Part shown: in pieces, positions 1-7,570 of the stretch | Layout: the number at the start of each line of letters is the position of its first letter | How positions within the stretch are numbered: the stretch's first letter is position 1 | DNA from: Sulfuricellaceae bacterium | GTDB taxonomy: Bacteria; Pseudomonadota; Gammaproteobacteria; Burkholderiales; UBA9220 | Direction of reading: 5' to 3' | Length of the DNA stretch: 13,317 nucleotides | NCBI GenBank assembly: GCA_019911985.1 | Contig: JAIOJO010000311.1 | Span: 1 to 13,317, forward strand | Program-made: the position numbers and the translations under genes | The notes under the pieces: model-generated | The model's input: the letters and a program-made list of their open reading frames with translations, nothing else | Databases searched by the model: none | Told to the model about the DNA's origin: nothing

Positions 1-633
1 GTGGACATGCTGCGCCGGCACGGCCACCGCGTCGTCGGCCTGGCGTGCGCGGAAGATGTCGACGACGCCTCCGGCGGCGCCTTGGCCGACATCTTCCTCA
101 TCGACCTCAATTTGCCCGGCGAGGACGGCATCAGCCTCGCACGCCGCATCCGCCGCGCGCAGCCCGGCGTCGGCGTGATCATGGTTACGGCGCGCGACCA
201 GACGCACGACAAAACCCTGGGTTACGAAAGCGGAGCCGACATTTATTTATCCAAACCCGCCGCTCCCGCCGAATTGCTGGCCGCCGTCAATGCGCTGTCC
301 CGCCGCCTCAAGCCCGATCTTGCGCCATCGGCCGCGAGCCTATCGCTCGACGTGCTCAAGCTCGATTTGCAGGGCCCCGCCGCTGAAATCTGCGTGACCC
401 AAGCCGAGTCCGCCATCCTGATGGCGCTGGCCCGGGCACCGGGGCAGCGGCTGGAATACTGGCAGATTGCCGAAGTCCTCGGACAACAGCCCGAAGCGCT
501 CAGCAAGTCCAGCCTGGACGTCAAAATTCACCGCTTGCGCAAAAAAATCGTCCAAGCCGGCGGCGGCGAGGCCGCCATCAAAGCCATCCGCCTGCAGGGC
601 TATCAGCTTTGCGCCAAGCTGATCGTGCGCTGA
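1..633 (+). CDS. OmpR/PhoB-like response regulator, 5' end missing
   Basis: DNA-binding response regulator of a two-component system. The visible 210 codons begin inside the receiver domain. The phospho-acceptor Asp is D35 in FLIDLNLPGEDG, the conserved Thr is T63 (VIMVTAR) and the conserved Lys is K85 (YLSKP). The N-terminal acidic pair of the receiver fold is absent, so the GTG at position 1 is very probably an internal Val codon and the real start lies upstream of the window. Residues about 133-208 read as a winged-helix DNA-binding domain, with a recognition-helix region around SLDVKIHRLRKKI and a final hairpin around IRLQGYQLCA, as in the Trans_reg_C family. The cognate kinase is not visible. 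Whether it controls the toxin-like genes that follow 162 bases downstream cannot be told from the sequence. Confidence 0.9.
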   Translation: MDMLRRHGHRVVGLACAEDVDDASGGALADIFLIDLNLPGEDGISLARRIRRAQPGVGVIMVTARDQTHDKTLGYESGADIYLSKPAAPAELLAAVNALSRRLKPDLAPSAASLSLDVLKLDLQGPAAEICVTQAESAILMALARAPGQRLEYWQIAEVLGQQPEALSKSSLDVKIHRLRKKIVQAGGGEAAIKAIRLQGYQLCAKLIVR

Positions 634-795
634 ACGCAGCCCGCCCTTCCGGGTGTAAGTTTTGGTAAGTTTCCGCTCTTTCCGCTGTGCTCCAATACAG
701 TAAAAACCCTCAAGTCCGGCCCTAACACGCCCAGGCTTGAGCCGCGCGGAAGGGTAGCCGAGCCTATCCGCCTTAACTTTTTGGAGATCCCCCGC
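634..795. other. Spacer between response regulator and toxin cluster
   Basis: No gene is seen here. The spacer should hold the end of the regulator transcript and the promoter of the three-gene cluster, but I could not place a -35/-10 pair with good spacing. There is a weak CCCG/CGGG hairpin at 640-653 followed shortly by a TTTT stretch, which might be a poor terminator. A 6-bp inverted repeat, CTCAAG (709-714) with CTTGAG (736-741), lies 55 bases ahead of the first toxin-like start. Both are short enough to be chance. Confidence 0.35.
783..786 (+). promoter_or_regulatory. Ribosome binding site of first toxin-like gene
   Basis: GGAG lies 9 bases before the ATG at 796. It decides the start: the reading frame is also open from a TTG at 781, but that codon overlaps the binding site itself, so the ATG at 796 is preferred. 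Confidence 0.7.
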
Positions 796-1893
796 ATGAT
801 TGCCCCGTCCGTCGATCAAATCAACCAAGCGCTCACCGACAATTTCGACAGCAATACCTCCATCACCGTCGGAGAGTCCGCCATCCTGAATTTAAGCTAT
901 CCCTACCTGGGCACGCCCGTCCCGTCCTGGTACTCGCAGGTGAACGCCCAATTAAGCGCCATCCAGGATCATGCGAAAGGCTGGCTCGACGGGCTGGGGC
1001 CGCAATTGTTTGCCGGCGCGCCGCAAGGCGTCATCAATATCGGAAACACCGTTACATCCTGCGCCAATCTGATGAGCGCAATCGTGCGGGAAATCGAGGC
1101 TACGCCCGGCGCGGCCATCACAACAGAACAGCAAAGCAATCTGCTCACGCTCGCCAATGCCATCTCGGACGATTGCGGACAACTGCAAAACCAGTGCCAG
1201 GCATTCGACCGGAGCTACCGCGATTTTATCCAGCAATTCATATCGGATCGGGACACGCTCGTCGCGGCGGTTCAACAGGCGGGGCAGCAGCTAGACTACG
1301 ACGCGCAGCTATTGCAGCAAATCGATGCGCAAATCACCGCGCTGCAGGTCAAGATTGCGCGCCTCACGCAAAAGGTGACGCAAGAAGACATCAAGATGGG
1401 GGCGTCCCTATTCGGCACGGTGGTTTCGAACCTGACTTTTGCCATCACGCTGGGCGCCGGGCCGGTTGTGTCGATGTGTTTGGGCATCGTGCGCATAGGC
1501 GTCGACATGGTTAAAGAAATCAAGAACAGCCAGGAAATTCGGCAGGATATCGCCGCCATCACCCGCCTGATGGTGCAAGCCAACGACGATACCTTTCAGA
1601 TGATTTCCTTAAAATCCATGATCCATTCCATCAACAATATTTTGTATGAAAACATGGATTACCAGGATGCGCTTCCCAGCCTGGGCGCGCTGATCGAAAT
1701 CACCGGCCTGCAGGCTCAAACCATTGCCGTGGCGCTCGCGCAAAATCAGCCGAATGTGAACCTCATACCCAATCTCAACGATCTGGACGAGACCGTCGGC
1801 GCGTGGAACGACATCGTCGATTTCGCCACCCAAGTGGAAACGAGCTCCCTCACCAGCGCCTCCATCACCTTACCCATGAACGCACCCGCATAA
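796..1893 (+). CDS. Putative alpha-pore-forming toxin component 1 (medium hydrophobic segment)
   Basis: A 365-residue, predominantly helical protein that I place, by pattern only, in the ClyA/HBL/NHE superfamily of alpha-pore-forming toxins. Near the N-terminus it carries ALTDNFDSN and then an AKGWLDGLGPQLF block (W63) followed by a Pro-Gln-x-(V/I)-I-N segment, the same layout as in the two genes downstream and like the conserved block I recall from Bacillus HBL/NHE proteins. Residues about 105-195 are rich in Gln, Ala and Leu with heptad-like spacing, consistent with long helices. Residues 203-236 form a hydrophobic stretch (LFGTVVSNLTFAITLGAG and on), where this family has its membrane-inserting head. 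The C-terminal third is again helical. There is no signal peptide, as in ClyA, XaxAB/YaxAB and AhlABC. By analogy with AhlC/SmhC it may be the component that docks on the membrane first; this role is inference. It is the first gene of a tight cluster, 11 bases before the next start. Confidence 0.6.
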   Translation: MIAPSVDQINQALTDNFDSNTSITVGESAILNLSYPYLGTPVPSWYSQVNAQLSAIQDHAKGWLDGLGPQLFAGAPQGVINIGNTVTSCANLMSAIVREIEATPGAAITTEQQSNLLTLANAISDDCGQLQNQCQAFDRSYRDFIQQFISDRDTLVAAVQQAGQQLDYDAQLLQQIDAQITALQVKIARLTQKVTQEDIKMGASLFGTVVSNLTFAITLGAGPVVSMCLGIVRIGVDMVKEIKNSQEIRQDIAAITRLMVQANDDTFQMISLKSMIHSINNILYENMDYQDALPSLGALIEITGLQAQTIAVALAQNQPNVNLIPNLNDLDETVGAWNDIVDFATQVETSSLTSASITLPMNAPA

Positions 1894-1897
1894 GGAG
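1892..1897 (+). promoter_or_regulatory. Ribosome binding site of second toxin-like gene
   Basis: AAGGAG overlaps the TAA stop of the first gene and sits 7 bases before the ATG at 1905. This fixes the start at 1905 rather than at the upstream in-frame codons that run back into the preceding gene, and it implies translational coupling. Confidence 0.8.
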
Positions 1898-1904
1898 TCC
1901 GAAA

Positions 1905-3020
1905 ATGACAGAAAGCACCCCCTCGCTCGCCCCCGATACGGAACAAACCAAGCAGCAGCTCACCGACAATTTGAACAGCAACCAGGTGGTGACCGCATAT
2001 TCGCTGGCCTTATTGAATGTAAGCCTCAACCCCATCCCCGGACTGAATCCTCAACCGGACTGGTTCGACACCATGCAAACCAACCTCGCGGCGGCAAAGC
2101 AGAGCGGGCAATATTGGATCGACACCCTAGGACCGCAATTATTCTCCACGGTGCCGCAATCCATCATCAACTACAGCGACACGTTTAACGCCGACACCGG
2201 CTTTATTTTGCAAATCCTCAAGGACTGCAACTACAACCCCGGCACAGATCAAAAAGACCAGATTCTGGCCCTCCTGAATAACACATTGCAGGAGCTCGAC
2301 ACGCAACAAGGCGCCATAGTCGATGCCCAAACCGCACTGGTGGCCTTTTCGCAAACGGTGTCGGAACAGCACCAGCAGCTTGTCGACGGCAACAACGGAG
2401 CGCTGGCCGCCCTACAAGAAGACCAAGACCAAGTCATCGGCATTCAAGGACAAATCGCCGACTTGAATGCGAAACTGGCCGCCGATAGCACCTTGGCGAC
2501 CACCTCGGAAGTCGGCTTGGGCGTTGGAATATTTATTGCCGTCGCCGGTTTTGCGTTGTGCGTTGCAACCGGAGGCCTTGCCGCACCGGCCGTAGTTGGC
2601 GGGGCCGGCGTGGTCGGCGCTGGCCTGGGTATCGCCGGAACGACCGTTTGGAACATAGACAAGACCAACGATTTGAAAAATATTCAAAAAGAGCAAAATC
2701 TGCTGTCCGCGGAAAACGCGCAAATTTCCGCCTTACAAACCATCATTTCAACGACGGGCACGCTAACGACGGCCAACGAATCCGCCGAGGCCGCCTTGGT
2801 CGCCATTAAAGCAATGTACGAAACCTTGGCGCAGAAAATGCAGGCGACCATTAACAACGTGGAAGCAGCCGATAACGCGGACATTCCCGGAATATTGCAA
2901 GCGGCCAAAATCACCACGGCGCAAACGGATTACGACCAATTGACGGCCTTTGCCACACAAATAGAAGACTTATCCGTCACCAACCAAGGCGTGATTCCGG
3001 CACCTGGAACCCCCGCTTAA
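1905..3020 (+). CDS. Putative alpha-pore-forming toxin component 2 (B-like, long transmembrane hairpin)
   Basis: A 371-residue paralogue of the genes on both sides. The N-terminus repeats the shared pattern: QQLTDNLNSN, then GQYWIDTLGPQLF (W71) and VPQSIINYSDTF, very close to the block of component 1. Residues about 120-200 form Gln/Asp/Ala-rich helices with coiled-coil character. Residues 203-249 are a very long Gly/Ala/Val-rich hydrophobic segment (VGLGVGIFIAVAG through the IAGTTVW end), long enough for two membrane-spanning helices. It is flanked by predicted long helices, and the C-terminal helix ends in a (D/E)YDQLTAFATQIEDLS motif echoed in component 1. This is the architecture of the pore-forming B component of tripartite toxins (AhlB, SmhB, NheB/NheC-like). 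No signal peptide is present. The functional assignment is by architecture, not by database search. Confidence 0.65.
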   Translation: MTESTPSLAPDTEQTKQQLTDNLNSNQVVTAYSLALLNVSLNPIPGLNPQPDWFDTMQTNLAAAKQSGQYWIDTLGPQLFSTVPQSIINYSDTFNADTGFILQILKDCNYNPGTDQKDQILALLNNTLQELDTQQGAIVDAQTALVAFSQTVSEQHQQLVDGNNGALAALQEDQDQVIGIQGQIADLNAKLAADSTLATTSEVGLGVGIFIAVAGFALCVATGGLAAPAVVGGAGVVGAGLGIAGTTVWNIDKTNDLKNIQKEQNLLSAENAQISALQTIISTTGTLTTANESAEAALVAIKAMYETLAQKMQATINNVEAADNADIPGILQAAKITTAQTDYDQLTAFATQIEDLSVTNQGVIPAPGTPA

Positions 3021-3075
3021 CGGCGAGGTTATTCGTATAAAACCGCCTACAGCGGCCTATTGAATTGGAAAAGGC

Positions 3076-4071
3076 ATGACTGCTCAAACCCCTTCGAACC
3101 TGAACTTAAGTCCCGATCCGAACACGCAAAACAATATCAACCAAACGATATCCTCGGTGGGTTCCGTGTCGTCTTACTGCGCATCCGTCTTGGCAACGAA
3201 CATTCCGCAGAGCCTGCCGGGCAATATTTATACTCAATTGAACACAGCCCTCAACTCGGTGAAATCGCATTCGACCTACTGGATGAACGACTTAGGCCCA
3301 ATGGTGAGCGCCACGTTTCCCGATATGGTATTGGAATTTTCCCAGCAATTTTCCGTATCGAGCAATGCCATCACGACTATCCTCAATACCATCATCAACA
3401 ATCAACACGGCGTGGCAACCCAAGCGCAGCAAACCCAGATTAGCAGACAGATTGCCTCCCTGACTCAGCTAATCGATCAACAATCCACGATGCTGGAATC
3501 GATTCAAGGCAACTTGATTAATTTCAACACGAACCTTGAGCAAGATCGCTCGACCCTATCGACTTCATCATCCGACATCCAGCATATCCTCAACCAGAAC
3601 GGCGCCGACCAAGCCGCATTACAGCGCCAAATCCAGCAAGTGCAGGCTGACATCCAGTCGGATCAAACCATGATGAGATACATGTGGTTGCTGGGTCCCT
3701 TGCCGGAGTGGTACTTATACAACCAGATTCAGAATCTACAAGCGCAGCTAACGCAATTGTTGAACGGATTAAGCGCCGACCAGCAGCAGAACGCTACGCT
3801 GATGATGGTGGGGAATTCCTTTGACGATTTGGTCAGTCAAAATTTGCAGACCCAAACGATTTATACCAGCATTATCAATTCCTGGTCGGTGCTGCACGGC
3901 AAGTACACGGCGGTTGAAAATGCCTTGAATAAGGCCAACGGCAATAACGTGGCGCCCTTGTTGCAGCAAGTGGACATGAGCACGGCCAATAGAGAATGGC
4001 AGCAATTGGCCCAGTTCGTCCAGAACTTAAAAGCCCAAGGCGAGCAGCATCGCCGGGAAGCGGGGGTATAG
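3076..4071 (+). CDS. Putative alpha-pore-forming toxin component 3 (hydrophilic, A-like)
   Basis: A 331-residue helical protein, paralogous to the two genes before it. The shared block reads STYWMNDLGPMVSATFP (W69), followed by an FSQQFS segment matching INYSDTF of component 2. The middle (about 100-195) is a Gln-rich helical region. In place of the long hydrophobic head there is only a short aromatic stretch around residues 198-216 (TMMRYMWLLGPLPEWYLYN). The C-terminus has the same W-x-x-L-x-x-F pattern (EWQQLAQFVQNL). A mostly hydrophilic third partner fits the A component that lines the pore in tripartite systems such as AhlABC; this is inference. Spacing to the preceding gene is 55 bases, with a purine-rich GGAAAAGG site at 3067-3074 before the ATG. 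It is visibly more A+T-rich than the first gene of the cluster. Confidence 0.55.
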   Translation: MTAQTPSNLNLSPDPNTQNNINQTISSVGSVSSYCASVLATNIPQSLPGNIYTQLNTALNSVKSHSTYWMNDLGPMVSATFPDMVLEFSQQFSVSSNAITTILNTIINNQHGVATQAQQTQISRQIASLTQLIDQQSTMLESIQGNLINFNTNLEQDRSTLSTSSSDIQHILNQNGADQAALQRQIQQVQADIQSDQTMMRYMWLLGPLPEWYLYNQIQNLQAQLTQLLNGLSADQQQNATLMMVGNSFDDLVSQNLQTQTIYTSIINSWSVLHGKYTAVENALNKANGNNVAPLLQQVDMSTANREWQQLAQFVQNLKAQGEQHRREAGV

Positions 4072-4104
4072 AAATTTCCGAGTAACTGGGCGGTGAGCGT
4101 AGTA

Positions 4105-4213
4105 AATGTAGGTTGGGCTGAGGAACGATGCCCAACATCTTCAAAACATCTTCACTGGTATTTTTAAGGATGATTAAGTCTGTTGGGCTTCGTACCTCAG
4201 CCCAACCTACATT
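4105..4213. repeat. Long imperfect inverted repeat, REP-like (paired GTAGGTTGGGCTGAG element)
   Basis: The left arm starts at 4105 with TGTAGGTTGGGCTGAGG at 4107-4123. The right arm carries its exact reverse complement at 4195-4211, and both extend by two more pairs outward. Inward, after one mismatch, AACGA-TGCCCAACA (4125-4137) pairs with TGTTGGGC-TTCGT (4181-4193) with one further mismatch. The two arms of about 33 bases enclose a loop of about 43 bases. It lies between the converging third toxin gene and dbpA, so it can act as a bidirectional terminator for both. I recognise the core as a common dispersed proteobacterial intergenic repeat from memory only; a genome-wide copy count would settle it. 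Confidence 0.75.
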
Positions 4214-4240
4214 CTTTGGCCACGCGGGTTGCGGGCTACA

Positions 4241-5665
<1,425 letters not shown>

Positions 5666-5684
5666 GCGCAATTATCCCCGCTTG

Positions 5685-5699
5685 CGGCATGGAATGCCG
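5685..5699 (-). promoter_or_regulatory. Small perfect hairpin in the dbpA leader
   Basis: CGGCAT and ATGCCG form a 6-bp stem with a 3-base loop, ending 20 bases before the dbpA ATG and just ahead of its GGGG site. On the dbpA-sense strand a run of six T precedes the stem rather than following it, so this is not a standard terminator for that strand. It could affect ribosome access to dbpA; it could also be chance. Confidence 0.3.
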
Positions 5700-5808
5700 G
5701 AAAAAATCGCATCGCCATGATTTTTCAGGCTTTACAGAACGACATCGCGGGACGGTTTAGGCTCGAAACGCCTGCAACAGCGCACGCCCCCTGCCCCGGC
5801 AGCCAAAA

Positions 5809-5994
5809 TTAATTCTTATCGGAATCCGAGCCCACGGCCTTTTTCGCCACCGCCGCGGTGACATCGACCGCCGTGCCGACCACCGCCGCGCCCGCCTTGA
5901 CCGCCGTAGCGCCGACCGAAACCGCCGCATCGGCCACGGTGACCACCGCGCAACCGCTCAGGCTGAGCAGCAGCAGGTAAACGATCAAACGCAT
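5809..5994 (-). CDS. Small predicted lipoprotein, function unknown
   Basis: A 61-residue protein with a lipoprotein signal: MRLIVYLLLLSLSGC, with Leu-Ser-Gly-Cys as lipobox and the Cys at residue 15 as predicted lipidation site. The mature part is short and Ala/Val-rich with repeated AV-(T/V)-A units (VADAAVSVGATAVKAGAAVVG) and a charged tail. I recognise it as the type of small NF-kappa-like Ala/Val lipoprotein common in proteobacteria but cannot name a function. The start is the ATG at 5994; the frame is also open four codons upstream from a TTG, but starting there would add residues ahead of a good signal peptide. No strong ribosome binding site is seen. It is on the same strand as dbpA, 143 bases away, so it may share or precede dbpA in transcription. 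Confidence 0.7.
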   Translation of the reverse strand: MRLIVYLLLLSLSGCAVVTVADAAVSVGATAVKAGAAVVGTAVDVTAAVAKKAVGSDSDKN

Positions 5995-6274
5995 AGAAAA
6001 TAACAAGGGACGGCCCCGATCTTGTTCGTTAAATTTTGGACTTGGCTTCAGGCATTATCCACGATTCTCGCAGATGGCATGAACCAAGCGGTATAGGGCG
6101 GGGCTGGCGAAAGGCTTAGTGCGCCATAAAGAGACGACCGAAGGTAGCCAACCCTTGTTACTGTAAGTACAGTCAAATCAGTATCTGTGTATGATATGCT
6201 TCCTCCTCTATTTAGAAAGGGAAAACTTCTTGTCCGGGCGAAACTGGGCTTTATAGTGCGAAATAATAACGAAG
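5995..6274. other. Divergent spacer between the lipoprotein gene and the dnd operon
   Basis: A 280-base region without a convincing gene. It should hold promoters for both directions. The half next to dndC (from about 6160) is visibly more A+T-rich and contains a 14-base palindrome and a TATGAT hexamer at 6190-6195 that could be a -10 box for dndC, although no well-spaced -35 was found. The probable left edge of the dnd insertion lies here. No tRNA gene or integrase is seen. Confidence 0.4.
6160..6173. promoter_or_regulatory. Palindrome upstream of dndC, candidate operator
   Basis: ACTGTAAGTACAGT has perfect 6-bp arms (ACTGTA/TACAGT) around a 2-base centre. It sits 17 bases before the possible -10 TATGAT at 6190, i.e. 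where a -35 would be, which would suit a repressor site. It resembles the arms of a LexA box but the spacing is too short for the enterobacterial form. The regulator is unknown and no dndB-like repressor gene is present in the window. Confidence 0.35.
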
Positions 6275-7570
6275 ATGATTCAAAACATTCTGGATGCCCT
6301 ACAACGGCTTTACACCATGGACGATCGGCCTTGGGTAGTAGGGTACAGCGGTGGCAAGGACAGCACGATGATTGCGTCGCTGGTCTTTGACTCCATAAAA
6401 GCACTACCACCTGAGAAACGAACCAAGGAAGTCTGCATTGTCTGCACCGACACACGGGTGGAGATTCCGGCAGTAGTCGCCCGTGTCCAGGGTGAGCTGG
6501 ATGCCATGAACACCCATTCTGCAGAGCATGGCCTCAATATTCAGGCGTATCTACTTAAGCCACCCTCGCAGCAATCATTCTGGGTCAATATCATCGGCCG
6601 CGGTTATCCGCCTCCGAACCGTAGCTTCCGTTGGTGCACCCAACGCCTGAAGATTGACCCTGTCAGCACATTCATTCGAGGAAAATTGGGTCATTGGGGC
6701 GAAGCCATCATCCTGTTGGGTGCCCGCCGAAGCGAAAGCGGCTCCCGTGCTCAAACCCTGGCCGCCCGCGCCAAGAACGATTTCGGCCTGCGTCGACACG
6801 ACGACTTGCCACGCTGCTGGATTTCCACCCCCATCGAGCACCTGTCCACGTTTGAGGTCTGGGAATACCTCATGGAGAACGAATGCACATGGGGCGGGGA
6901 TAACCAAGCGCTGTTCCAGCTATACAAGGATGCTTCCGGCGGCGAGTGTCCATTGGTTGTTGACCAGTCCACTCCGTCTTGCGGCAATAGTCGCTTTGGT
7001 TGCTGGACCTGCACGGTTGTGGAACGGGACAAAGCCAGCGAGGGCCTGCTGGCCACAGGAGATACCAAGATGGAAGCATTGCTCCATTTCCGGGAGACCC
7101 TGATTCATTACCGTGACCCTGAGAACGGATACCGGGACATGGTGCGCAAAAACGGTCAGGAAGGTCCAGGCCCATTGAAGATAGAAGCCCGAAAGGAATT
7201 GCTATCGAAGTTGTTGGCGTTACAAGAAGAGTCAAACTTACCTGTCATCAGCGAAGAAGAGCTCCACTGGATTCAGACCTATTGGAACAGTGCGCGTAAC
7301 CCGGATGACGGAACTGGAGTCGTGAACATCATCTTCCAACAGAAGGGGGACGCTATGCCGGACAGCAGGGATGACGCATATCTAAAGGAAATCGAACAGC
7401 GCGTGACCGACAAGAAGGAAATTTCGCTGGACACACTGCGACGCTTGGTTGCCAAGGTCGAAGAATACGGCGAAAGTCATCGAGCCGTAGGTTTGCAAGA
7501 CGAGCTCCTACAGATTCTTCAGGACGATTTGAGAGAGCGGCAAACAGAAAAGGGGGAAGCGCATGCCTGA
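6275..7570 (+). CDS. dndC: DNA phosphorothioation sulfurtransferase DndC
   Basis: A 431-residue member of the PP-loop ATP pyrophosphatase / PAPS-reductase-like family. In DNA phosphorothioation DndC receives sulfur from a cysteine desulfurase and helps replace a non-bridging phosphate oxygen of the DNA backbone. The PP-loop SGGKDS is at residues 25-30, right after the family-typical opening IxNILDALQRLY and PWVVGY. Cys121 in the RWCTQRLK segment and the C-terminal cluster C236-x6-C243-x2-C246 (with C225 nearby) are placed as the four cysteines that hold the 4Fe-4S cluster in known DndC proteins. The C-terminal tail beyond about residue 330 is charged and helical. The ATG at 6275 has only a weak purine stretch before it, but starting there gives the expected N-terminus. 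Its stop overlaps the dndD start by 8 bases, indicating co-translation. An ordinary PAPS reductase (CysH) is excluded by the Cys pattern and the partner genes. Confidence 0.9.
   Translation: MIQNILDALQRLYTMDDRPWVVGYSGGKDSTMIASLVFDSIKALPPEKRTKEVCIVCTDTRVEIPAVVARVQGELDAMNTHSAEHGLNIQAYLLKPPSQQSFWVNIIGRGYPPPNRSFRWCTQRLKIDPVSTFIRGKLGHWGEAIILLGARRSESGSRAQTLAARAKNDFGLRRHDDLPRCWISTPIEHLSTFEVWEYLMENECTWGGDNQALFQLYKDASGGECPLVVDQSTPSCGNSRFGCWTCTVVERDKASEGLLATGDTKMEALLHFRETLIHYRDPENGYRDMVRKNGQEGPGPLKIEARKELLSKLLALQEESNLPVISEEELHWIQTYWNSARNPDDGTGVVNIIFQQKGDAMPDSRDDAYLKEIEQRVTDKKEISLDTLRRLVAKVEEYGESHRAVGLQDELLQILQDDLRERQTEKGEAHA

Noticed and set aside
781..795. TTG at 781 as the start of the first toxin-like gene.
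   Set aside because: It overlaps the GGAG ribosome binding site that is properly spaced for the ATG at 796.
1803..1904. An N-terminal extension of the second toxin-like gene overlapping the first gene.
   Set aside because: The ATG at 1905 has a strong AAGGAG site, and the extension is Arg/His-rich shadow sequence of the first gene.
6160..6173. A LexA (SOS) box upstream of dndC.
   Set aside because: The CTGT/ACAG arms are there but separated by four bases, not eight as in the enterobacterial SOS box; kept only as an unnamed palindrome.
6187..6390. A 67-codon open frame starting before dndC.
   Set aside because: It runs into the dndC coding region in another frame and shows no motif; the start region is better read as dndC leader.
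6275..7570. A CysH/CysD-type PAPS reductase or sulfate adenylyltransferase subunit.
   Set aside because: The SGGKDS loop is shared, but the C-terminal Cys cluster, length and overlap with a DndD-type ATPase point to DndC.
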